Assembly: GCA_016932955.1 (NCBI GenBank)
Contig: JAFGBV010000207.1
Location: forward strand, 1 to 10,426
Direction: 5' to 3'
DNA length: 10,426 bases
Origin: Anaerolineales bacterium
Lineage (GTDB): Bacteria > Chloroflexota > Anaerolineae > Anaerolineales > UBA4823
Positions 4,864 through 10,426 of this stretch are shown piece after piece; the first letter of the stretch is position 1; each line of letters opens with the position of its first letter. Both the position numbers and the translations under genes were made by a program. The notes beneath the pieces were generated by a model. The model searched no databases. It had not been told where the DNA came from and saw only the letters and a program-made list of their open reading frames with translations.

Positions 4864-5464
4864 ACATGTGACGCAATGGTTGGGTTCTTATCTGGATGGC
4901 GAGCTGCAGGGCAGCCAACTGCGACAGGTGGAGAAGCACCTGGAGGAGTGCCCCGATTGCCGGGGAGAGCTGGAAGCCTTGCGGAACCTATCGGCTGTGC
5001 TGCAAGAAGCGCCCCTGCCGGAAAGCCTGCCAACGGCAGAGCGCTTTGCGGCGCGGGTGGCTTTGCGGCTGCCTCGCCAGGCGCGGCCCATCGCGCAGCG
5101 CAAGGCGTTGGAGCTGGGCTGGTGGCTGGCGCCGGTGGCAATGCTGTGCACCTGGATCTTTATCCAGACGGTTTTTACATTGAGCGGGTGGGTGATGGCA
5201 GCCGATAGGGCGGGGTTGTTGGGCGATGCCTCTGCCATCCTGGTGCAGGGCGAAATGAGAATGGGAGCGATCACCGGCGTGTTGGAGCAGACGGATCTAT
5301 TGACGAGCGAGACCGCCGGACAGTTATTGAATGCGGTGGAGAATTTTGGCTGGAATACATTGGTGCAGGTAATTATTGAGCTGGGTATTGCGCTGCTTTA
5401 CCTGGGCTGGCTGGCGCTTTGGCTGGCGCGCAAGCGCCAGGCAGTGCTGGCGGTTGAGCGGTAG
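4856..5464 (+). CDS. Zinc-finger transmembrane anti-sigma factor
   Basis: A 202-residue inhibitor of the upstream sigma factor. The N-terminal anti-sigma domain has the ZAS zinc motif H28-x3-C32-x2-C35 (KHLEECPDC) preceded by the usual YLDGEL helix. It is followed by a linker and a hydrophobic segment at about 88-112 (WWLAPVAMLCTWIFIQTVFTL). There is an extracytoplasmic region of about 55 residues and a second hydrophobic segment at 168-191, ending in a basic tail (ARKRQ). The two-helix topology puts both ends in the cytoplasm with a short external loop as possible sensor. The ATG at 4856 has GGTGGAGGT upstream. Signal release could be by proteolysis or by zinc/redox change at Cys32/Cys35; the sequence does not decide. 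Confidence 0.88.
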   Translation: MSEHVTQWLGSYLDGELQGSQLRQVEKHLEECPDCRGELEALRNLSAVLQEAPLPESLPTAERFAARVALRLPRQARPIAQRKALELGWWLAPVAMLCTWIFIQTVFTLSGWVMAADRAGLLGDASAILVQGEMRMGAITGVLEQTDLLTSETAGQLLNAVENFGWNTLVQVIIELGIALLYLGWLALWLARKRQAVLAVER

Positions 5465-5497
5465 CGCACCGGCTGCCCTGTCTCAGGAGGTGAAAAG

Positions 5498-6628
5498 ATG
5501 GATCAGATCAAGGTATTGAAACGAGCATGGAAAATCCTGTGGAGTTACCGGGCATTGTGGGTCTTTGGCATTGTGCTGGCGCTGACGGTGGGAGGCGCTG
5601 GGGGACCTCCAGGGAGCCGCGGCGAGGGCGGGGGCGGAAGCGATAACTGGAGAGACCAAACGCAGCCCTACGAGTTCCCCAACCAGGCAGGCGACGACTT
5701 TGCGAAGAGCATGGAAGGTTTGCGTGAGTGGGCTGAACAGGGCTTCCCGCCGATAGAGCTGGAGGGCGGGATCACGACGACCACACTGATCGTGCTGGCT
5801 GTATTGTTTCTGATATTTCTCTTTATCAGTATCGTGGCGGCAACCATCGCACGCTATGTGGCGGAGGCGGCATTGATCCGCATGGTGGATGAGCATGAGA
5901 GCACAGGAGAGAAGCCAGGGTGGCGCCAGGGATTGCGCTACGGCTGGTCTCGGACAGCCTGGCGGATGTTCCTGATCGGCCTGCTGATCGGGCTGCCGAT
6001 CTTCCTGGCGGTTATCCTGGTGGTAGTGCTTTCGGGGCTGGGAATCTATTGGCTGGTGGTGGAGGCGGGGGAGTTTGTGATGGTCACAGGGATCATCGCT
6101 GCGGTGGGGATTGCTTTTCTGCTGATCTTCCTGGTCACGCTGGTGGGGGTTGTGCTCTCGCTGGTGCGCGAGTTCTTCTGGCGGGCGTGCGCGCTGGAGG
6201 AGATGGGCGTGCTGGATGCGCTACGGCATGGTTGGGGGCTGGTGCGGCAGAATTGGAAAGATGTGGCTTTGATGTGGTTGATCATGATCGGCTTGAGGAT
6301 TGGCTGGGTGATCGCGTCGATGATGTTCTTTGTTGTCAGCATTCCGCTGTTATTGCTCACCGGCGCGCTGGGGATCCTCATTGGCGCTATCCCCACGCTG
6401 CTGGTAGCGGCGATCAGCAGCCTGTTTTTGAGCGGGCCCTTCCCCTGGGTGGTAGGTGTGATCGTGGCGTTGCCGTTTTTCCTGGTAACGGCGCTCTCAC
6501 CGTTGATCTTCTTCCGCAGCCTGGAGCTGACCTTCAACTCCACGGTGTGGACGCTGACCTACCGCGAGGTGAAAGCGCTGCAGGCGATCCAGGCAGAGGG
6601 GATCCTTGCGCCGAACCTGATTGATTGA
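5498..6628 (+). CDS. Polytopic membrane protein of unknown function, third gene of the sigma operon
   Basis: A 376-residue membrane protein with about seven hydrophobic segments (near residues 18-35, 93-119, 156-184, 194-223, 255-281, 282-312 and 316-340). Gly-rich (35-50) and acidic (50-91) stretches lie between the first two. It resembles DUF975-like or 'glycerophosphoryl diester phosphodiesterase membrane domain' proteins. An amphipathic motif occurs three times just before a membrane segment: LKRAWKILWSYRALWVF (7-23), GLRYGWSRTAWRMFLI (145-160) and ALRHGWGLVRQNWKDVAL (241-258). That suggests internal duplication. Translation starts from a near-perfect AGGAGGTGA site (5485-5493), 33 bases after the anti-sigma gene, so the three genes form one operon closed by the terminator at 6647. 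It may be a further sensor or an envelope effector; no enzymatic residues are evident. Confidence 0.85.
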   Translation: MDQIKVLKRAWKILWSYRALWVFGIVLALTVGGAGGPPGSRGEGGGGSDNWRDQTQPYEFPNQAGDDFAKSMEGLREWAEQGFPPIELEGGITTTTLIVLAVLFLIFLFISIVAATIARYVAEAALIRMVDEHESTGEKPGWRQGLRYGWSRTAWRMFLIGLLIGLPIFLAVILVVVLSGLGIYWLVVEAGEFVMVTGIIAAVGIAFLLIFLVTLVGVVLSLVREFFWRACALEEMGVLDALRHGWGLVRQNWKDVALMWLIMIGLRIGWVIASMMFFVVSIPLLLLTGALGILIGAIPTLLVAAISSLFLSGPFPWVVGVIVALPFFLVTALSPLIFFRSLELTFNSTVWTLTYREVKALQAIQAEGILAPNLID

Positions 6629-6646
6629 GTGGATTGTTTTCTCAAG

Positions 6647-6698
6647 ACAGCAGGGATTTTGTGAGCCAAGTCCACAAAATCCCTGCTGTTTGGTTCTT
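6647..6698 (+). terminator. Strong intrinsic terminator after the sigma operon
   Basis: Seventeen perfect base pairs (6647-6663 with 6673-6689, arm ACAGCAGGGATTTTGTG) enclose the loop AGCCAAGTC and are followed by TTGGTTCTTTC. It separates the sigma operon from the acetyltransferase gene. Confidence 0.85.
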
Positions 6699-6704
6699 TC
6701 GTGT

Positions 6705-6710
6705 TAAAAT
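6705..6710 (+). promoter_or_regulatory. Possible -10 box (TAAAAT) for the Eis-like gene
   Basis: TAAAAT lies directly after the terminator tail and 41 bases before the start at 6752. The -35 region would fall inside the terminator stem and matches poorly, so this is tentative. Confidence 0.3.
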
Positions 6711-6751
6711 CAGCCTCTGATTGCCAGACCATTTGGGAGATTGAGATAGCG

Positions 6752-8092
6752 ATGCGTGACAATAAAACCTTCCTGCGCGAGCTGGGCGATGGCCTGGTCT
6801 TGCGCCGTTCTACGCCTGAGGATGCGGAGGCGCTGGCGAATTTCAATGCCGGGATCCATTCCGATGAGGGGGCTGAAAAGCCCAATCCATACATAATCGC
6901 CTGGACACGCGACCTGCTGGAGAAACCACACCCCACGTTCCACAGCGAGGATTTCACGATTGTGGAGGAAAGCGAGACGGGGAAGATCGTTTCATCGATG
7001 AACCTGATCTCGCAGGTGTGGGCATACGAGGACATCCGCTTTGGGGTGGGGAGGCCCGAGCTGGTGGGCACGCTGCCCGAGTACCGCCAGCGCGGGCTGG
7101 TGCGCGCCCAGTTCGATGTGATTCACCAATGGAGCGCCGAACGGGGCGAGCTGGTGCAGGCGATCACGGGCATCCCCTATTACTACCGCCTGTTTGGCTA
7201 TGAAATGGCGCTGAACCTGCACGGCGGGCAGACAGGCTATCTGCCACACATCCCGCGGCTGAAAGAGGATGAGGAAGAGCCTTACCGCGTGCGCCCGGCG
7301 CAGGAGGCCGATGTGCCTTTCCTGGTGAGGGTGTACGCGCAGAGCAGCCGGCGGCACAATGTGACGTGCATTTGGGATGAGGGCCTGATGCACTATGAGA
7401 TCAGCGGGAAAAGCGAGCTCAATGTCAACCGCTATGTACTGCGCGTGATCGAGAGCAGCAGCGGCGAGGCGGTGGGGATGCTGGGGCACCCGCCAACGAC
7501 CTGGGATGGAATACTGTATGCGATGGTGTATGAGATCCTGCCCGGCGTTTCGTGGGCGGCGGTGACGCCGTCGGTGGTGCGCTATCTGGAGCAGCAGGGG
7601 AAGCAGTATGCAGAAAGCGAGAAGCATGCCTTCGAGGGTTTTGGCATGGGATTTGGCGAAGAACACCCAGTATATCGAGTGATGGAAGGGCGCCTGCCGC
7701 GAGTGCGCAAGCCGTATGCCTGGTACCTGCGCGTGGCTGACCTGCTGGGCTTTGTGCGCCATATCGCGCCGGTTCTGGAGGAGCGCCTGGCAGGCTCGGA
7801 GCTGGTGGGATACAGCGGCGAGGTGCGGGTCACTTTTTACCGCGATGGGATGCGCCTGGTTTTTGAGCAGGGACGGCTGGCAGTGGTGGAGGCGTGGAAG
7901 CCCACACCGCAAGGGCACTCCGGCGAAGCGGGTTTTCCGGGCTTGACCTTTTTGCAGTTATTATTCGGCTACCGCTCACTGGCTGAGCTGAAGTACGCTT
8001 TTGCAGATTGCTGGACGGACGGCGATGAGATCAGCGCACTGCTGAATGTACTCTTCCCGCGCAAGCCCTCGAATGTGTGGCCGGTGTCTTGA
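6752..8092 (+). CDS. Eis-like GNAT acetyltransferase (two GNAT domains plus SCP2-like C-terminus)
   Basis: A 446-residue protein with the three-part plan of the Eis family. An N-terminal GNAT domain covers residues 10-155, with the acetyl-CoA motif VGTLPEYRQRGLVRAQF (105-121) and the following GIPYYYRLFGYEMAL (140-154). A second, degenerate GNAT domain covers about 193-335, and a C-terminal sterol-carrier-protein-like domain covers about 365-446. The family acetylates amines, in Eis aminoglycosides at several positions, and uses the C-terminal carboxylate in catalysis; this protein's substrate is unknown and resistance should not be assumed. The ATG at 6752 is preferred because the GTG at 6701 lies against the terminator tail. 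The phosphoesterase gene begins 12 bases after the stop, so the two are co-transcribed. Confidence 0.82.
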   Translation: MRDNKTFLRELGDGLVLRRSTPEDAEALANFNAGIHSDEGAEKPNPYIIAWTRDLLEKPHPTFHSEDFTIVEESETGKIVSSMNLISQVWAYEDIRFGVGRPELVGTLPEYRQRGLVRAQFDVIHQWSAERGELVQAITGIPYYYRLFGYEMALNLHGGQTGYLPHIPRLKEDEEEPYRVRPAQEADVPFLVRVYAQSSRRHNVTCIWDEGLMHYEISGKSELNVNRYVLRVIESSSGEAVGMLGHPPTTWDGILYAMVYEILPGVSWAAVTPSVVRYLEQQGKQYAESEKHAFEGFGMGFGEEHPVYRVMEGRLPRVRKPYAWYLRVADLLGFVRHIAPVLEERLAGSELVGYSGEVRVTFYRDGMRLVFEQGRLAVVEAWKPTPQGHSGEAGFPGLTFLQLLFGYRSLAELKYAFADCWTDGDEISALLNVLFPRKPSNVWPVS

Positions 8093-8103
8093 GCTGAGGC
8101 GAG

Positions 8104-8646
8104 ATGATCCTGGGCGTGATTTCTGATACGCATGTGCCCGACCGCGCCCGATGTGTGTCGCCACGGGCGCTGGAGATCTTCCGCCAGGCGGGGGTGGAGG
8201 CGATTTTGCACGCGGGAGATATCAGCACGCAGGCTGCGCTGGATGCGCTGGGAGCGATCGCCCCGGTGTATGCAGTATGCGGCAACCGGGATATGTTCAC
8301 GCTGGGTGATCTACCCGCACAACGCAGGCTGGATTTCGAGGGGGTTCGCATCGGCCTGACGCATGGTCACGGCACATTGGGCAACTACATCACGGAGAAA
8401 TTCCGCATTATCCTGCTGGGGTTGGATGCGATGCTTTACGCGCGACGGGCGCTGGCAGCGTTCCCGGATGTGGATGTGGTCGTTTTTGGGCACATCCACA
8501 TGCCAGTCAACCGCCGGGTGGGGCAGCAACTGGTGTTCAACCCTGGAGCAGCCTGCTGCTTTGGCTTGAGCAGGCAAGCCCCCAGCGTGGGGTTGCTGAC
8601 CATCCGCGCCGGGGGCGTGGTAGAAGGCAGACTGGTGGCGCTTTAG
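8104..8646 (+). CDS. YfcE/MJ0936-type metallophosphoesterase
   Basis: A 180-residue dinuclear-metal phosphodiesterase of the small calcineurin-like family. All signature residues are present: D8-x-H10 (SDTH), G38-D39 (HAGD), G60-N61-R-D (CGNRD), H87 in THGHG, and G129-H130-x-H132 (FGHIH), followed by the family FNPGA segment (145-149). These bind two metal ions, commonly Mn, and hydrolyse phosphodiesters such as bis-p-nitrophenyl phosphate or cyclic nucleotides; the natural substrate is uncertain. The ATG at 8104 has a GAGGCGAG ribosome binding site overlapping the upstream stop region. Its stop codon overlaps that of the convergent TspO-like gene. Confidence 0.93.
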   Translation: MILGVISDTHVPDRARCVSPRALEIFRQAGVEAILHAGDISTQAALDALGAIAPVYAVCGNRDMFTLGDLPAQRRLDFEGVRIGLTHGHGTLGNYITEKFRIILLGLDAMLYARRALAAFPDVDVVVFGHIHMPVNRRVGQQLVFNPGAACCFGLSRQAPSVGLLTIRAGGVVEGRLVAL

Positions 8647-9413
8647 GCCTGGGGGAGAAAGGTGTGGCGCCCTTTGACCAGCACCCAACCGATGATGAAG
8701 AGAACCCAAAAAGTTCCCAGGTAAGCGGCGATAGCGACGACGGATGTGTCGCTGTGCTTAACGGCAATGCCGATGAAAGCCCAAACCAGCACCAGCAGGT
8801 AAGCCACGTCGCGGCGGGTGAAGCCCACGGCGGCGCCGAGCAGGGTGGCAACGATGAGCATGATGACAGCCCAAAGCTGCGGCTCAATGCCAAAGCCATC
8901 CCACTTCAGGTAGTCGAGCAGCGAGGTGACGTTCGCCACAGTGGCAACGGTGATCCAGCCCAGGTAGATGCTGAAGGGAACGCGCACCATCCAGGTTTCG
9001 AGGGCAGAAACGCGACTGCGCCCGATGCCAAGGATGAGGTAGATGGCGATCAGCGAAGCGAGCAGGATCAGCATGGCGAGCAGGGTGAGTTCGAAGAGGT
9101 TGTAGTGCCAGAGGAAGATCCAGGCGATATTGGCAATGCTGGATAGCACGAAGATGTAGCCAATACGGCGCAGGCGGGGGTTATCGGATTGGGCGGGGAG
9201 GGCCTGGAAGATGGCATAGGCGATCAGCCCCAGGTAGATGAGACCCCAAATGGAGAATACATAGCCTGCCGGAACAAAGAAGACCGTAAAGCGGTCGGAG
9301 ATCTCGCCGGTGGTCTGGTTGTTGATGGGCAAGGCGTTTGCCAAGCCGTTGATCGCAATGGTCAGGATTACTGCGACGATGACAAACAATTGCCTCAAAC
9401 GATCATTGTTCAT
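8643..9413 (-). CDS. TspO/MBR-like tryptophan-rich membrane protein
   Basis: A 256-residue integral membrane protein with about eight hydrophobic segments (near 8-26, 45-70, 84-103, 107-130, 143-163, 178-198, 203-217 and 224-246) and ten tryptophans. The segment FVPAGYVFSIWGLIYLGLI (46-64) corresponds to the TspO signature around PxxWVFxxxWxxLY. The protein is longer than classical five-helix TspO proteins (about 160 residues), so it belongs to an extended branch often annotated as tryptophan-rich sensory protein. Family members bind porphyrins or similar ligands, but ligand binding here is not shown. AGGAG lies eight bases before the ATG. It follows ilvE by 33 bases on the same strand and is likely in its operon. 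Confidence 0.7.
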   Translation of the reverse strand: MNNDRLRQLFVIVAVILTIAINGLANALPINNQTTGEISDRFTVFFVPAGYVFSIWGLIYLGLIAYAIFQALPAQSDNPRLRRIGYIFVLSSIANIAWIFLWHYNLFELTLLAMLILLASLIAIYLILGIGRSRVSALETWMVRVPFSIYLGWITVATVANVTSLLDYLKWDGFGIEPQLWAVIMLIVATLLGAAVGFTRRDVAYLLVLVWAFIGIAVKHSDTSVVAIAAYLGTFWVLFIIGWVLVKGRHTFLPQA

Positions 9414-9446
9414 GGAAAAAGCTCCTTCTCAGATCGGGATGCTGGA

Positions 9447-10367
9447 TCAATAAACCGGCGTGAGCCAGTGACGATATTGAGCCACTTTGCCGCGCACGAT
9501 GTCGTTGAACAGGTCGCGCAGGCGGCTGGCGACGGGGCCCATCTGCCCGCTGCCGATGGGGCGATAGTCGACGCGGGTGATGGCGGTGATCTGGGCTGCG
9601 GTGCCGGTGAGGAAAACCTCGTCGCAGAGGTAGATCTCAGTGCGATCAATGGGGCGTTCCTGGGCGGGGATGCCCAGCTCGGCGCTAGCCAGCTCCAACA
9701 CGGTGCGGCGGGTGATGCCTTCGAGCACATTGTCTGTGATGGGAGGGGTTGACAGGATCCCATCGCGCACGATGAAGACGTTCTCAGCGCTGCCCTCGGA
9801 GAGGTGCCCTTCCTGGGTGAGCACCAGGGCTTCATCAAAGCCTGCGCGCTGGGCGTCGGTCTTGATGAAGGCGGAATTAGCGTAGGCGCCAGCGATTTTG
9901 CCGCGGGCGGGAATCACATTGTCATCCACCCGGCGCCAGGAGGAGATGGTGACATGGGCATTGGTATCATTGGCAACGTAGCGGGTGAAAGGTATGGCAA
10001 CGATAGAAAACGCATCGTGCAGGTTGTGCAGCCGGACGCCCACGCCTTCATCCGCCTTGTATGCCAGGGGGCGGACGTAGACATCGCAGTGATAATCGTC
10101 GGCGCGCAGCAGATCGATGGTGATCTGGGTGAGGCTTTGGGGGGTCTGGTCAAATTCCATGCACAGGAGTTTGGCTGAGTTCAGAAAGCGGCGGAAGTGG
10201 TCGCTGGCGCGGAAGATGAAAAGTTGCTTTTCTTCATCGCTCCAGTAGGCGCGCACGCCGCCAAAGGCAGCCGTGCCGTAGTTCAGGCTGTGGTTGAACA
10301 CGCCGACTTTGGCGTCGGCGTAGGGGACGATTTTGCCGTTGAAATAAGCATGTATGGGTGTATCCAA
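9447..10367 (-). CDS. ilvE: Branched-chain amino acid aminotransferase IlvE
   Basis: A 306-residue cytoplasmic PLP-dependent class IV aminotransferase that interconverts Leu, Ile and Val with their 2-oxo acids, using glutamate/2-oxoglutarate. Visible landmarks are the N-terminal YFNGKIVPYADAKVGVFNHSLNYG, the PLP lysine K157 in RGKIAGAYANSAFIK, the SEGSAENVF segment (190-198) with E191, and the TGTAAQI phosphate-binding loop (254-260). The family FEGxRAY near residue 36 reads FGGVRAY here. The start codon is TTG at 10367: GGAGG lies seven bases upstream, an in-frame TAA lies just before it, and no internal ATG fits the conserved N-terminus. D-amino-acid aminotransferase is the main alternative, but length and motifs fit IlvE better. 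Only 59 bases upstream are visible; they show no T-box or leader peptide. Confidence 0.92.
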   Translation of the reverse strand: MDTPIHAYFNGKIVPYADAKVGVFNHSLNYGTAAFGGVRAYWSDEEKQLFIFRASDHFRRFLNSAKLLCMEFDQTPQSLTQITIDLLRADDYHCDVYVRPLAYKADEGVGVRLHNLHDAFSIVAIPFTRYVANDTNAHVTISSWRRVDDNVIPARGKIAGAYANSAFIKTDAQRAGFDEALVLTQEGHLSEGSAENVFIVRDGILSTPPITDNVLEGITRRTVLELASAELGIPAQERPIDRTEIYLCDEVFLTGTAAQITAITRVDYRPIGSGQMGPVASRLRDLFNDIVRGKVAQYRHWLTPVY

Positions 10368-10426
10368 AGGTTAGCCTCCAGTCTTATCGATTTGAGATTA
10401 TTGGATGCCTTCGTTGACCAGCCAGC

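Noticed and set aside
5920..6624. A 234-codon frame inside the polytopic membrane protein gene
   Set aside because: It is an out-of-frame Ala/Gly/Asp-rich shadow of a gene with a near-perfect ribosome binding site and coherent membrane segments.
8664..9146. A 160-codon plus-strand frame opposite the TspO-like gene
   Set aside because: It is very rich in Asp, Glu, Gly and Gln, has no recognisable domain, and lies antisense to a clear membrane-protein gene.

Overview
The window is GC-rich bacterial chromosomal DNA. Protein-level resemblance (the nucleoside-hydrolase-like protein with a DDDGSPDG motif, a long TspO-type membrane protein, a DUF-type polytopic protein behind an ECF sigma/anti-sigma pair) and tRNA genes without an encoded CCA end suggest Chloroflexota, perhaps Anaerolineae. 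That placement is inference from remembered families, not a search result.

Layout. Bases 2-938 (+): the end of a polytopic membrane protein gene followed after 1 base by a small winged-helix regulator. Bases 977-2674 (+): a promoter and hairpin leader, then a membrane-anchored nucleoside-hydrolase-like protein and a GNAT acetyltransferase, probably one operon. Bases 2681-3203 (-): a tRNA transcription unit with promoter, tRNA-Gly(UCC), tRNA-Ile(CAU) and a terminator hairpin. The tRNA-Ile(CAU) gene is split in its anticodon loop by a complete 245-nt group I intron. Bases 3217-3420: an intergenic block of four nearly perfect palindromes. Bases 3519-4130 (+): msrA with its own terminator. Bases 4203-4234: a degenerate dispersed repeat. 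Bases 4273-6628 (+): an operon of ECF sigma factor, zinc-finger anti-sigma factor (8-base overlap) and a polytopic membrane protein, closed by a strong terminator. Bases 6752-8646 (+): an Eis-like acetyltransferase and a YfcE-like metallophosphoesterase. Bases 8643-10367 (-): ilvE (TTG start) followed by a TspO-like membrane protein, convergent with the phosphoesterase and overlapping it by 4 bases.

How the parts work together. Most genes are housekeeping or generic: methionine sulfoxide repair, branched-chain amino acid transamination, acetyltransferases. The sigma/anti-sigma/membrane-protein operon is a probable envelope-stress or signal-transduction unit. The most notable object is the intron-containing tRNA-Ile(CAU). 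Its P3, P4, P6, P7, P8 and P9 helices can be written out base by base. Its internal guide sequence places the 5' splice site exactly after U33, so splicing restores a normal seven-base CUCAUAA loop. Second in interest is the palindrome-rich spacer upstream of msrA. I see no CRISPR array, prophage, transposase or defence system.
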